64,000 bases of DNA, taken from Catenuloplanes indicus (GTDB lineage: Bacteria > Actinomycetota > Actinomycetes > Mycobacteriales > Micromonosporaceae). This document shows positions 1 to 9,090 of this stretch, piece after piece; the first letter of the stretch is position 1, and each line of letters begins with the position of its first letter. A program made the translations under genes and the position numbers. Location of the stretch: NCBI RefSeq assembly GCF_030813715.1, contig NZ_JAUSUZ010000001.1:8166501-8230500 (forward strand). Reading direction: 5' to 3'. Under the pieces are notes generated by a model that had not been told where the DNA came from, ran no database searches, and was given only the letters and a program-made list of their open reading frames with translations.

Positions 1-121
1 AGGCCGACGCCTCCGCGGGCGTGGTGCAGTGCAGCCGGGTGCCGGCGCGCAGCACCGGGTCGGCGTACGCGTCGACGAGCGCGGGCACGTCGGCCGCCAC
101 CCAGCGGCGCAGCTCGATCAT
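1..121 (-). CDS. GNAT-family N-acetyltransferase, N-terminal fragment cut by the window edge
   Basis: A reading frame starts at the ATG complementary to 119-121 and runs off the left edge, giving about 40 residues. It begins MIELRRWVAADVPALVDAY, the usual opening of RimJ/RimL-type acetyltransferases (a short strand, then a helix with Asp and Ala in the ADVPAL region). The acetyl-CoA loop would lie outside the window, so the family call rests on the N-terminus only. It is divergent from the amylase gene, with 86 bases between them. No strong ribosome binding site is visible ahead of the ATG. Confidence 0.55.
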   Translation of the reverse strand, partial: MIELRRWVAADVPALVDAYADPVLRAGTRLHCTTPAEASA

Positions 122-207
122 GAACGGACTCTAGACGTACCCCCGAATGGGTCTGAAAAGCGGCAGCTGGGTATCTCGGGACCGGACGCGCGCAGTAGAA
201 ACGATGG

Positions 208-2007
208 ATGCGGAGCGTCAGCGAGATCGATGTCGAGCGGCTGACCGGGCGGGCGTTCCATCCGTCGCCGGTGGCCTGGGAGGACGAGGTCCTCTACTTC
301 CTGATGGTGGACCGGTTCTCGGACGGGCGGGAGCGGGACTGGCGGGACAACGACGGCGTGTCGGTCGCGTTCGGCGAGACGCCGCGGCTGCGGCCGGAGA
401 ACCACGGCAACGCGCTGGGCACCGAGGCGGAGCGCGCAGCCTGGCGGGACGCGGGCGAGCGGTTCACCGGCGGCACACTGCGCGGCTTGCGTGGCAAGCT
501 CGGCTACCTGCGCCGGCTGGGGATCACCGCGGTCTGGGTCAGCCCGATCCTGAAGCAGGTGCCGGGCGTGGAGAGCTACCACGGGTACGGCACGCAGGAC
601 TTCCTCGACGTGGACCCGCGCTTCGGCACCCCGGACGACCTGCGCGACCTGGTGGCGACCGCGCACGCGATGGGCATCCGGGTGATCCTGGACGTGGTGC
701 TCAACCACACCGGCGACGTGTTCGACTACGCGGTCCCGGCGCCGGTCTGGGACGGCTCGACGTTCCCGGTCGCGGGCTTCCGGGACACCGACGGCAAGCC
801 GGTCCTGCCGTTCGGGCCGCTCACCGACAGGGACACCGGTGTGTGGCCGGCCGAGCTGCAGACGCTGGAGACGTTCACCCGGGAGGGCCGGATCCAGGAC
901 TGGGACCGCTGGCCGGAGTATCTGCGCGGCGACTTCCAGACGCTCAAGGACGTGGCGCTGCTGCGCCCGGACGGCTCGCCGTCACCGGCGCTGGCCGCGC
1001 TGACCCGGGCGTACCAGTTCTGGCTCGCGTTCGCCGACCTGGACGGCTTCCGGGTGGACACGGTCAAGCACATGGACCCGGCCGCGGCCCGCTACTTCGC
1101 GTCCGCGATCCACGAGTTCGCGGCCAGCATCGGCAAGGAGAACTTCTACCTGATCGCGGAGATCACCGGACCGCGCTCGTTCGCGTTCCGGACGTTGCAG
1201 GCGGTCGGCATGGACGCGGCGCTCGGCATCGCCGACGTGCAGGACCACCTGGAGTGGCTGGTCAAGGGCCGGCAGAACCCGGTCGACTACTTCGGGCTGT
1301 TCCGGGACGCGCTGCAGGACGGCAAGGACTCGCACACCTGGTACCGCAATCGCGTGGTGACCGGCTTCGACGACCACGACCAGGTGCGCAAGGGCGCGCG
1401 GAAGGCCCGGTTCGCCGCGACCGAGCACGGTGACCGGCTGGCCGTGGCCGCGCTCGCGCTGAACGCGGCCACGCTCGGCATCCCGTGCGTCTACTACGGC
1501 ACCGAGCAGCTGTTCGACGGCGCGGGCGGCGACGACCGGTACATCCGGGAGGCGATGTTCGGCGGCGCGTTCGGGCCGTTCCGCAGCCGCGGCCGGCACG
1601 CGTTCGACGAGGACCACCCGGTTTACCGCGGGCTCGCCCGGGTGCTGGCGCTGCGCCGCCGGGTGCCCGCGCTGCGCCGCGGCCGGCAGTACCTGCGGCC
1701 GATCTCCGGCGACGGTGTCTCGTTCGGCCCGCCGCAGATCATCGGCGACGGCCCGATGCGCGCCGTCGTGCCCTGGTCGCGTATCTTCGCCGGCCACGAG
1801 GTGCTGTGCGCGATCAACACGGACCCGTTCGCGCCGCGTACCGCGTGGGTGACCGTCGACCGTGATCTGCACCCGCCGGGCACGGAGCTGACCTGCCACT
1901 TCAACACCGACCAACACCTCGAGGGTACGGTCGTGCGCGCGGAACCCCGGAACGGTAGCGCGATCCCGGTCACCGTGCCGGCGGGGGGCTTCGTGGCGTA
2001 TTGGTGA
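208..2007 (+). CDS. GH13 alpha-amylase family glycosyl hydrolase
   Basis: 599 residues with no signal peptide, so probably cytoplasmic and acting on alpha-1,4-glucans or short oligosaccharides. The four GH13 regions are in order: DVVLNHTG (region I), GFRVDTVKH with the nucleophile Asp284, LIAEITG with the acid/base Glu318, and FDDHDQ with the transition-state Asp391. Region IV has DDHD in place of the usual NHD. A C-terminal beta domain follows from about residue 480. The ATG is followed by RSVSEIDVERL; an upstream frame exists but lacks similarity. The gene appears monocistronic. The exact substrate (maltodextrin, trehalose or sucrose type) cannot be told from sequence. Confidence 0.88.
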   Translation: MRSVSEIDVERLTGRAFHPSPVAWEDEVLYFLMVDRFSDGRERDWRDNDGVSVAFGETPRLRPENHGNALGTEAERAAWRDAGERFTGGTLRGLRGKLGYLRRLGITAVWVSPILKQVPGVESYHGYGTQDFLDVDPRFGTPDDLRDLVATAHAMGIRVILDVVLNHTGDVFDYAVPAPVWDGSTFPVAGFRDTDGKPVLPFGPLTDRDTGVWPAELQTLETFTREGRIQDWDRWPEYLRGDFQTLKDVALLRPDGSPSPALAALTRAYQFWLAFADLDGFRVDTVKHMDPAAARYFASAIHEFAASIGKENFYLIAEITGPRSFAFRTLQAVGMDAALGIADVQDHLEWLVKGRQNPVDYFGLFRDALQDGKDSHTWYRNRVVTGFDDHDQVRKGARKARFAATEHGDRLAVAALALNAATLGIPCVYYGTEQLFDGAGGDDRYIREAMFGGAFGPFRSRGRHAFDEDHPVYRGLARVLALRRRVPALRRGRQYLRPISGDGVSFGPPQIIGDGPMRAVVPWSRIFAGHEVLCAINTDPFAPRTAWVTVDRDLHPPGTELTCHFNTDQHLEGTVVRAEPRNGSAIPVTVPAGGFVAYW

Positions 2008-2101
2008 TCACGTGAGCACCGGATGGACTGGGGTTTGACACCCGGCGAGCCGATACTGGATCACGGCAGCTATCCGTGTCGGAAATATCAGGGGATCGTC
2101 G

Positions 2102-3295
2102 ATGCTCGAGTCTCGGGACGGACGCCGGGTCGTGGTGACCGGTGTGGGAGTGGTGGCACCGTGCGGGATCGGTGCGGCCGACTTCTGGGCAGGTCTCGCC
2201 AAGCCCGTGCCGCCGTCGGTCACCCGCGAGGTGACCGGCTTCGACCCGGCCACGATCGGCCTGTCCAAGGTGGAGATCCGCCGCTTGGACCGGTTCGCCC
2301 AGCTCGCGCTGGTCGCGGCGGACGAGGCGATCGGCGACGCCGGCCTGGCCGAGGAGTCCGCGCGGGACGGCGAGCGCACCGGCGTGCTGATCGGCTGCGG
2401 CATCGGCGGCGCGTGGTCGTGGGAGTCGCAGGTCCGGCTGATGGACGAGAAGGGCCCGGCCCGGGTCTCGCCGCTGACCGTGCCGATGGTGATGCCGAAC
2501 GCGGCCGCCGGTGCCGTCTCGATGCGCTGGGGCCTGTCCGGCCCGTGCGAGACGATCTCCACCGCGTGCGCCACCGGCACCCAGTCGATCGGCAACGCGG
2601 CCCGCTGGATCGCCGCGGGCCGCGCGGACACGGTCGTCGCCGGCGGCACCGAGTCCTGCCTGACCGGCGTCAACCTGGCCGGGTTCGGCAACATGCGCGC
2701 GCTCTCCCCGACCGGCGTCTCCCGCCCGTTCGACGCGGACCGGGACGGTTTCTGCGCGGCCGAGGGCGCCGGCATCCTGGTGCTGGAGGAGCGCTCCCGG
2801 GCGGTGGCGCGCGGCGCCCGTATCTACGCGGAGATCGCCGGGGTCGGCTCGGGCGCGGACGCGTACCACATCACCGCGCCGGCGCCCGGCGGCCGGGGCG
2901 CGGCGCGGTGCATGCGGGAGGCGCTCGCCGACGGCGGCGTCGCGCCGGCCGAGGTCACCCACATCAACGCGCACGGCACGTCCACGCCGCTCAACGACGC
3001 CGGTGAGGCGGACGCGATCGCGGCGGTGTTCGGCGACCACCGGCCCGCCGTCACGTCGATCAAGGGCGTGACCGGGCACTCCCTCGGCGGCGCCGGTGCG
3101 ATCGAGGCGGCCGCGCTGTCGCTGACGTTCGCTCACCGCTCGCTGCCGCCGACGGTCGGCACCACCACGGTGGACCCGGCGCTGGACATCGACGTGGTGC
3201 TGTCCCCGCGGGACTGGGAGCCGGCGCCGGCGCTGACCAACAGCTTCGGCTTCGGCGGCCACAACGCCACGCTGCTCTTCACGCCGGCCGGGTAG
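2102..3295 (+). CDS. beta-ketoacyl-ACP synthase II (FabF-like), stand-alone
   Basis: 397 residues, a full thiolase-fold KAS II. It condenses malonyl-ACP with an acyl-ACP. The active site reads STACATG with Cys156, NAHGTST with His291, and KGVTGHSLGG with Lys321 and His326, so the Cys-His-His triad is intact. The ATG at 2102 follows an AGGGGAT ribosome binding site. No acyl carrier protein, chain-length factor, malonyltransferase or ketoreductase lies nearby, so this is not part of a visible type II PKS or fab operon. A near-palindrome GGTGATCACGTGAGCACC (16 of 18 positions symmetric) lies at 2003-2020 over the amylase stop and may be an operator or terminator. The 3' end overlaps the convergent SARP gene by 17 bases. 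Confidence 0.9.
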   Translation: MLESRDGRRVVVTGVGVVAPCGIGAADFWAGLAKPVPPSVTREVTGFDPATIGLSKVEIRRLDRFAQLALVAADEAIGDAGLAEESARDGERTGVLIGCGIGGAWSWESQVRLMDEKGPARVSPLTVPMVMPNAAAGAVSMRWGLSGPCETISTACATGTQSIGNAARWIAAGRADTVVAGGTESCLTGVNLAGFGNMRALSPTGVSRPFDADRDGFCAAEGAGILVLEERSRAVARGARIYAEIAGVGSGADAYHITAPAPGGRGAARCMREALADGGVAPAEVTHINAHGTSTPLNDAGEADAIAAVFGDHRPAVTSIKGVTGHSLGGAGAIEAAALSLTFAHRSLPPTVGTTTVDPALDIDVVLSPRDWEPAPALTNSFGFGGHNATLLFTPAG

Positions 3296-6281
3296 TCCCG
3301 GTCAGGATCGGCGCGGGACGGGGCGCGCCGATCTCGGTGAGGATGGCCTCGGCCGCGTCGCGGTGGGTGGCCGCGGCGGTGCCGTCGGCGAGCGCCTCCG
3401 CGGCCGCGGTCAGGCCGCTGTGCGCACGGGCCTGTTCGTAGCGGTCGCCGATCTCGCGGGCCACGGAGAGCGCGGCCGTGTGCGCCTCCCGCGCGGCGCC
3501 GGGCCGGCCGGCCGCGGCATGTGCCTCGCCGATGCTGTTGCCGGCCTGTGCCTCACCGGCGCGCTCGCCGAGCCGGCGGAAGATGGTCAGCGCCTCCAGC
3601 AGGTGGTCGAAGCCGGCGGCGTCGCCGAGCGCCAGCTCCGCGGTGCCGAGGCCGTCCAGCGCGAGCGCCTCACCGCCGCGTTCGGTGCTGCGGCGGAAGA
3701 GCGTGAGCGCGGCCCGGTGGTGGTCGGCCGCGTCGATCAGCCGGCCCCGGCCGGCCTCCACGTGGCCCAGGGTGACGAGCACGTACGCCTCGCCGATGTG
3801 GTCGGAGATGCTCCGGCACAGCTCGACCGAGCGGCGCAGGTGCGTCTCCGCGTCCGCGTGCCGGCCCTGCCGCCGGTAGATCTGGCCGAGGTTGCCGAGC
3901 ACGCGCGCCTCGGCCGGGCGGTCGCCGGTGCGGCGGCACAGCGCCAGCGCCTCGCGCAGGTGGGCGGCCGCGGACTCGTACCGGCCGAGCCACGCGTCGA
4001 CGTGGCCGAGGTTGCCGAGCGCGCGGGTCTCCGCGGCCGCGTCCCCGCACCGCCGGGCCGCGTCGATCGCGTACCCCAGGTACTCCGCGGCCTGCGCGAA
4101 CCGGCCCTGCTGGCTGTAGATCAACGCGATGTTGTTGAGCAGCTGTGCCTCGGCCGCGGTGTCGCCGGTGCGCCGCGCGGCGTCCCGCGCGTGGGTGTGC
4201 ATCGCGATCGCCTCGGCCACGTGCCCGCCGCCCTCCAGGTAGCGCAGCAGCGTGACGGTGAGCGCGACCGCGTGCGCGGAATGGTCGTGCACGGCCGCGT
4301 ACGCCACGGCCGCGGCCAGGTTGCCGCGCTCGTCGTCCAGCCACATCTGCGCGGCCATCGGGTCGCCTACCGGCGGCATCGGCAGCGGGGGTGCGGTGGA
4401 CAGCCGGTACCGGTCGCGTTCGGCCGGGTGCAGCGTGATCATCGCGGTCTGCGCGGTGTGCAGCCAGGCGTCCAGCATGCGGGCCGTGCCGGTCTCGTCG
4501 CCGTCGAGCAGCGCCAGTTCGGACGCGTACGCGCGGAGCAGGTCGTGCAGCGCGTACCGGCCGGAACCGTGGTGCTGCACCAGGTGTGCGGCGGCCAGCG
4601 ACTCCAGCAGGTCCCGGGCGCGGGCCACGCCGGTGTCGAACAGCGCGGCCGCGGCGTACGGCTCGACGTCCGGGCCCGGGTGCAGGCCGAGCAGCCGGAA
4701 CGCGCGCGCGGCCGGTTCCGGCAGCTGCCGGTAGGAGAACGAGAACACCGCGCGGACGCCGGTCTCCGGGTCGCCGCCCGCGTCCAGCATGGACAGCCGC
4801 CGCCGTTCGTCCGCCAGCTCGCCGACCAGCTGCCGCAGCGGCACGGACGGGCGGGACAGCGCCAGCTCCGCGGCCACCCGCAGCGCCAGCGGCAGCCGGG
4901 CGCAGCGCTCGGCCAGCTCGTCGGTGGCGGCCGGGTCCTGGTCGCAGCGCGGCCCGATCAGCCGGCGCAGCAGCGCGAGCGCGTCCGCGTGCGGCAGCAG
5001 GTCCAGGTCGAGGCGGCGGGCGCCGTGCCGGGCGACCAGGCCGGGCAGCGCGTCCCGGCTGGTCACCACCGTGAGGCAGCCGGCCGTGCCGGGCAGCAGC
5101 GGGCGGACCTGCGCGACCGAGGACGCGTTGTCCAGCACGATCAGCATCCGGCGGCCGTCCAGCAGGCTGCGGTAGCGGTCGGCCCGCTCGTCCGTGTCCA
5201 GCGGCACCTCCTGGCCGGGCACGCCGAGCGAGCGGAGGAACCGGGCGAGCGCCTCACCGGCCGCGACCGGGCGCTCCGCGTCGTACCCCCGGAGGTTGAT
5301 GTAGAGCTGGCCGTCCGGGAAGCCGGTGCGGACCCGGTGCGCCCAGCGCACCGCGAGCGCGGTCTTGCCGACCCCGGCCGTGCCGGACAGCGCGGAGATG
5401 ACCACGGTCGGCGAGCCGAGCAGTGCGTCCAGCCGGGCGAGTTCGCCGTCCCGGCCGACGAAGTCCGGCACGTCCGCGGGCAGTTGCGCGGGGACGTGCC
5501 GGCGTGGCCGGGATTCGGCCGCGATGACCGGCGCCTCGGCGCGCAGCACCGCGTCGTGCGCGGCGCGCAGCTCCGGGCCTGGGTCGACGCCCAGCTCGTC
5601 CGCGAGGCGGCGGCGGGCCGCGTGGTAGACCTCGAACGCGTCCGCGCGCCGGCCGGCCGCGGCGTACGCGCGGATCAGCCGGGCCTGACCGGCCTCGTCC
5701 AGCGGCTGGGCCGCGACCGCCTCCTCCAGCGCGGGCAGCGCCTCCGCGACCTCGCCCAGCGCGATCTTCAGCTCGCCGTAACGGGCCAGCGCGGCGGCGC
5801 GCTCGGCCGCGACCGCGACCACCTTCGGGTGCCCGGCCAGCTGCGGCACGTCGGCCAGCGGCGCGCCCTGCCACTGCCGCAGCGCCTGCTCCAGCAGCGC
5901 CGCCGCGCGCCGGTCGTCGCCGACGTGCCGGGCCGCGGCGGCCTGCGCGTGCAGGTGGCGGAAGCAGAGCAGATCCAGCGTGTCCGCGGTGGCGCGCAGC
6001 GCGTAGCCGTCGCCGACGTGCGGGAGCAGCAGGCTGCGCGAGCGGGCCGGGCGGTCCGGTTCCAGCCGGCGGCGCAGGTGCTTGACGTACGTCTGCAGCA
6101 CGTTGACGGCGCTGGCCGGCGGGTCGTCACCCCAGAGCGAGTCGATCAGTTCGGGCCGGGTCACCGGCTGGCCACCGGCGAGCGCGAGCAGGCCCAGGAC
6201 GGCGCGCTGCCCGGCCGAGGTGAACTCGACCGGCTGCTCGCCGAGCCAGGCGCGGACCGTGCCGAGCACCTGGATCCGCAC
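3279..6281 (-). CDS. AfsR/SARP-family regulator: winged helix, BTAD, NB-ARC ATPase and TPR
   Basis: About 1000 residues from the GTG complementary to 6279-6281, chosen because GGAGAGGAGG lies seven bases upstream and the protein then opens VRIQVLGTVRAWLG, the classic SARP start. Order: OmpR-type winged helix (1-90), bacterial transcriptional activation domain (about 95-250), NB-ARC P-loop ATPase with Walker A GTAGVGKT (Lys306), then many TPR repeats from about 640 to 970 carrying repeated LGNLG-type helices. This is the AfsR architecture: the N-terminus activates promoters and the ATPase and TPR parts gate it. It is divergent from a secreted CBM2 protein with 113 bases between the starts, so that gene is a possible target. 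No biosynthetic cluster adjoins it. Confidence 0.92.
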   Translation of the reverse strand: MRIQVLGTVRAWLGEQPVEFTSAGQRAVLGLLALAGGQPVTRPELIDSLWGDDPPASAVNVLQTYVKHLRRRLEPDRPARSRSLLLPHVGDGYALRATADTLDLLCFRHLHAQAAAARHVGDDRRAAALLEQALRQWQGAPLADVPQLAGHPKVVAVAAERAAALARYGELKIALGEVAEALPALEEAVAAQPLDEAGQARLIRAYAAAGRRADAFEVYHAARRRLADELGVDPGPELRAAHDAVLRAEAPVIAAESRPRRHVPAQLPADVPDFVGRDGELARLDALLGSPTVVISALSGTAGVGKTALAVRWAHRVRTGFPDGQLYINLRGYDAERPVAAGEALARFLRSLGVPGQEVPLDTDERADRYRSLLDGRRMLIVLDNASSVAQVRPLLPGTAGCLTVVTSRDALPGLVARHGARRLDLDLLPHADALALLRRLIGPRCDQDPAATDELAERCARLPLALRVAAELALSRPSVPLRQLVGELADERRRLSMLDAGGDPETGVRAVFSFSYRQLPEPAARAFRLLGLHPGPDVEPYAAAALFDTGVARARDLLESLAAAHLVQHHGSGRYALHDLLRAYASELALLDGDETGTARMLDAWLHTAQTAMITLHPAERDRYRLSTAPPLPMPPVGDPMAAQMWLDDERGNLAAAVAYAAVHDHSAHAVALTVTLLRYLEGGGHVAEAIAMHTHARDAARRTGDTAAEAQLLNNIALIYSQQGRFAQAAEYLGYAIDAARRCGDAAAETRALGNLGHVDAWLGRYESAAAHLREALALCRRTGDRPAEARVLGNLGQIYRRQGRHADAETHLRRSVELCRSISDHIGEAYVLVTLGHVEAGRGRLIDAADHHRAALTLFRRSTERGGEALALDGLGTAELALGDAAGFDHLLEALTIFRRLGERAGEAQAGNSIGEAHAAAGRPGAAREAHTAALSVAREIGDRYEQARAHSGLTAAAEALADGTAAATHRDAAEAILTEIGAPRPAPILTGTTRPA

Positions 6282-6394
6282 GCGGCGCCTCCTCTCCAGT
6301 ACCCGTCCAGTACGCGTCCAGTGTGCGGGTCGACGCTGCCATTGAAACGATAGATCGCAGTGTGGAAATAGGACAGAAACTGGGGGTACGGAAC

Positions 6395-6799
6395 GTGCGA
6401 GGGGGAATCGCCACACTGGTGGCGGCGTGTCTGGCCGCGATCCTCCCGGCGGTGCCGGCGTCGGCCGCAGCCGCGGGAGAGCCCTGCAACATCAGTTACC
6501 GGCCGACCCAGGGCGGCGAGGTCTTCGACGTCTACCTGGTGATCACCAACACCAGCGACTATCAGATCAACGGCTGGACGCTGGCGTTCGTGCTGCCGGA
6601 GGGGCAGTCGTACGCGGGCGGCGCCTACGGCGTGGAGGTCACGGTCAACGGCCGGGAGGTCATCGGACGGCACAAGGAGTGGAACAAGGTCGTGGACGAG
6701 GACGGTGAGGTGTCGCTCGGCTTCAAGATCAAGGGCTCGAACTGGCGGGTCGAGCCGACGGAGTTCACCGTCAACGGCGGCACCTGCACGGTGTCCTGA
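6395..6799 (+). CDS. secreted CBM2-type carbohydrate-binding protein
   Basis: 134 residues from GTG 6395, chosen because the product then starts with a signal peptide (Arg, hydrophobic ATLVAACLAAIL, cleavage near PASAAAA) and a GGGGG stretch precedes it. An upstream ATG at 6323 would add a non-signal extension. The mature part matches family 2 carbohydrate-binding modules: paired Cys near both ends (GEPC and GGTC), NTSDYQINGWTLAF, and late GSNWRVEPTEFTVNGG. Only two of the usual exposed Trp are seen, so cellulose binding is likely but not certain. There is no catalytic domain, so it is a stand-alone binding module. It is divergent from the SARP regulator. Confidence 0.75.
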   Translation: MRGGIATLVAACLAAILPAVPASAAAAGEPCNISYRPTQGGEVFDVYLVITNTSDYQINGWTLAFVLPEGQSYAGGAYGVEVTVNGREVIGRHKEWNKVVDEDGEVSLGFKIKGSNWRVEPTEFTVNGGTCTVS

Positions 6800-7125
6800 C
6801 ATCGATCAGCATCGCTGTTTTTGCGAAGGGTTCTCGCCGTGGTCCGGCCGGTGCCGCGCTCGCCGCGGTGCCGGCCTCGTCGTCCGCCGCGCCGCTCCCG
6901 GGATGTTCCGCGAGGGGTTCGGCCGCGAACCGGTGCTTCGCGGCTTCCACGTCTCCGGCAGCGCCGAGCGCCCGCGCCGAACCCGCCGCCCGCGCCGAAC
7001 TCGCGGCCTGGGCCGACGCGGAACGGTAGAGCTGCGGTGTTACCGTGGCGAAACAGCGCTGCGGCCGGTCTGTAACGGGCCGCTGGGCGGCCGGCGCCCC
7101 TCCGCCGGTTGATCGAGGTGCCGTC
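6800..7125. other. 326-base intergenic stretch without a recognisable gene
   Basis: Between the CBM2 stop and the oxidoreductase start. It holds a short direct repeat of GCCCGCGCCGAAC near 6966-7000 and otherwise GC-rich sequence. An Ala-rich open frame on the minus strand matches nothing I know. It must include the promoter of the downstream oxidoreductase. Confidence 0.5.
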
Positions 7126-7995
7126 ATGAAAGCTCTGCGCTTCGCCGAGTTCGGACCGCCCGAGGTGATGAGCGTCGTCGAGACGCCCGCACCGCACGCC
7201 GGCCCCGGGCGGGTCCGCATCGCGGTCCGCGCCGCCGGCGTCAGCCGCACGGATTCGCTGATCCGCGCCGGTGCCACGCCGCCGGTACCGCTGCCGCGCA
7301 TCCCCGGCCTGGACGCGGCCGGCGTCGTCGACCAGGTCGGCGAGGACGTGCGCGGCTACCGGATCGGCGACGAGGTGTTCGGCATCGCGCCCGGCGGCGC
7401 CTGCGCGGAACACGCGGTGCTGACCCACTTCGCGCGCAAACCCCCCGCGATGAGCTGGGCCGACGCGGCGGGTCTGCCCAGCGCGGTGGAGGCCGCGCTG
7501 CGCGCGCTGGAGACGCTGCGCCCCGCGCCCGGCGACGTCCTCCTGATCACCGGCGCGGCCGGTGCGGTCGGCCTGGCCGCGGCGCAGCTCGCCCGCGCCC
7601 GCGGCCTGCTGGTGGCCGGCGTCGCCGCGCCGGACGCACACGACCTGCTGCGCGGGTTCGGCATCACGCCGGTCGCCGCGCCGGAGGTGGCCCGCGCGCT
7701 GGTCCCGGACGGCATCGACTGCGTGTTCGACGCCGCCGGGACGCTGACGCCGGACCTGATCGCGCTGGCCGGTGCCGCCGACCGGGTGGTCACGTCCGGC
7801 CCGTCCGGCGACACCGGCGCGCTCAGCCTCACCACCGACGCGCCGCGCCGCGCCTGGCACGGCCTGGCCGAGGCCGCCGGCCTGTTCGAACGCGGCGAGT
7901 TCCGCCTCCCGGTGGACCGTACGTTCCCGCTCGCCGCCGGCCCCGAGGCCCACCACCTCAGCGACTCCGGCCACCGCCTCGCGCTGCTCCTCTGA
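7126..7995 (+). CDS. zinc-independent medium-chain NADPH:quinone oxidoreductase family protein
   Basis: 289 residues from ATG 7126, preceded by GAGGTG eight bases upstream; the upstream in-frame ATG at 7045 would add an unconserved tail. The fold is quinone oxidoreductase/MDR: GroES-like N-terminal half with VRAAGVSRTDSLIRAG, then a Rossmann half with the NADPH loop LLITGAAGAVGLAAAQLA around residues 140-160. The catalytic and structural zinc Cys residues of true alcohol dehydrogenases are absent. At 289 residues it is a little shorter than the usual 310-330. Likely cytoplasmic reduction of quinones or enones. It is convergent with gap, eight bases away. Confidence 0.85.
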   Translation: MKALRFAEFGPPEVMSVVETPAPHAGPGRVRIAVRAAGVSRTDSLIRAGATPPVPLPRIPGLDAAGVVDQVGEDVRGYRIGDEVFGIAPGGACAEHAVLTHFARKPPAMSWADAAGLPSAVEAALRALETLRPAPGDVLLITGAAGAVGLAAAQLARARGLLVAGVAAPDAHDLLRGFGITPVAAPEVARALVPDGIDCVFDAAGTLTPDLIALAGAADRVVTSGPSGDTGALSLTTDAPRRAWHGLAEAAGLFERGEFRLPVDRTFPLAAGPEAHHLSDSGHRLALLL

Positions 7996-8003
7996 CGAGG
8001 GGG

Positions 8004-9002
8004 TCAGCCGGCCAGGAGCTCAAGGGTGTCGATCACGCGGTTGGAGAAGCCCCACTCGTTGTCGTACCACGCGACGACCTTGATGTGGCGGCCGTCGACG
8101 CGGGTGAGGGCGGCGTCGAAGATGGCGGACGCCGGGTTGCCGGTGATGTCGCCGGAGACCAGCGGCTCGTCGGCGTACTCCAGGATGCCCTTCAGCGCGC
8201 CCTCGGTGGCGGCCCGGCGGTAGGCGGCCAGCACCTCGTCGCGGGTCACGTCGCGGGCGACCGTGGTGTTCAGCTCGACGATCGAGCCGACCGGGACCGG
8301 GACGCGGATGGAGTCGCCGGAGAGCTTGCCGTCCAGCTGCGGGAGGACCAGGCCGATGGCCTTCGCGGCGCCGGTCGTGGTGGGCACGATGTTGACGCCG
8401 GCGGCGCGGGCGCGGCGCAGGTCGCGGTGCGGGCCGTCCTGCAGGTTCTGCTCCTGCGTGTACGCGTGCACCGTGGTCATGAAGCCGTGCTCGATGCCGG
8501 CCAGGTCGTCCAGGACCGCGGCCAGCGGGGCGAGCGCGTTCGTGGTGCAGGACGCGTTCGAGACGATCGTGTGCCGCGCCGGGTCGTACGCCCCGGTGTT
8601 GACGCCGTAGGCGAGCGTCACGTCGGCGCCGGAGGCGGGCGCGCTGACCAGCACCTTCGAGGCACCTGCGGAGAGGTGCGCGCGGGCCGCGTCCGCGGAC
8701 GTGAACCGGCCGGTCGACTCCAGCACGATGTCCACGCCGAGGTCGCGCCACGGGAGGTTCGCCGGGTCGCGCTCGGACAGCACGGTGATCCGGTGGCCGT
8801 CGACGATCAGCGTGTTGCCGTCCACCTCGACCGGGCGGCCGAGACGACCGAGCGTGCTGTCGTACTTGAGCAGGTGGGCGAGGGCGGACGGGGCGGTGAG
8901 ATCATTGATCGCGACCACCTCGAGCTTGCTGTCCCGGTCGAGGAGTGCGCGGAGGAAGCTGCGTCCGATACGGCCGAATCCGTTGACGGCGATGCGTGTC
9001 AT
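8004..9002 (-). CDS. gap: glyceraldehyde-3-phosphate dehydrogenase, type I
   Basis: 332 residues. Converts glyceraldehyde 3-phosphate, NAD and phosphate to 1,3-bisphosphoglycerate in glycolysis. It starts MTRIAVNGFGRIGR, the canonical NAD-binding opening, so the ATG complementary to 9000-9002 was taken although GGAGG sits only one base upstream. The catalytic Cys152 is in SNASCTTNALAPL; the TTTGAAKAIGLVLP and WYDNEWGFSNR segments are intact. The pgk and tpi genes that usually flank gap are absent, so this is probably a second or dispersed gap copy. Cofactor preference (NAD or NADP) was not settled. It is followed by a GlxA-type regulator in the same direction. Confidence 0.95.
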   Translation of the reverse strand: MTRIAVNGFGRIGRSFLRALLDRDSKLEVVAINDLTAPSALAHLLKYDSTLGRLGRPVEVDGNTLIVDGHRITVLSERDPANLPWRDLGVDIVLESTGRFTSADAARAHLSAGASKVLVSAPASGADVTLAYGVNTGAYDPARHTIVSNASCTTNALAPLAAVLDDLAGIEHGFMTTVHAYTQEQNLQDGPHRDLRRARAAGVNIVPTTTGAAKAIGLVLPQLDGKLSGDSIRVPVPVGSIVELNTTVARDVTRDEVLAAYRRAATEGALKGILEYADEPLVSGDITGNPASAIFDAALTRVDGRHIKVVAWYDNEWGFSNRVIDTLELLAG

Positions 9003-9090
9003 GCCTCCATGCTGCGGGTTCGCGCCCGGCCACGGCAGCGACCGGAACGCCATGGCCCGCAAGGATCCCGCCAATGCCGCCACCGGGTCG

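Noticed and set aside
2102-6281. Ketosynthase plus SARP regulator as a polyketide cluster
   Set aside because: No acyl carrier protein, chain-length factor, cyclase or transporter nearby; the two genes are convergent and overlap only at their ends.
3363-6353. A 996-codon plus-strand open frame opposite the SARP gene
   Set aside because: No homology and an Arg/Gln/Val-rich shadow composition; the minus-strand SARP protein explains the region fully.
6966-7000. Two copies of GCCCGCGCCGAAC as a regulatory repeat
   Set aside because: Too short and too similar to the background of this GC-rich stretch to support a function.
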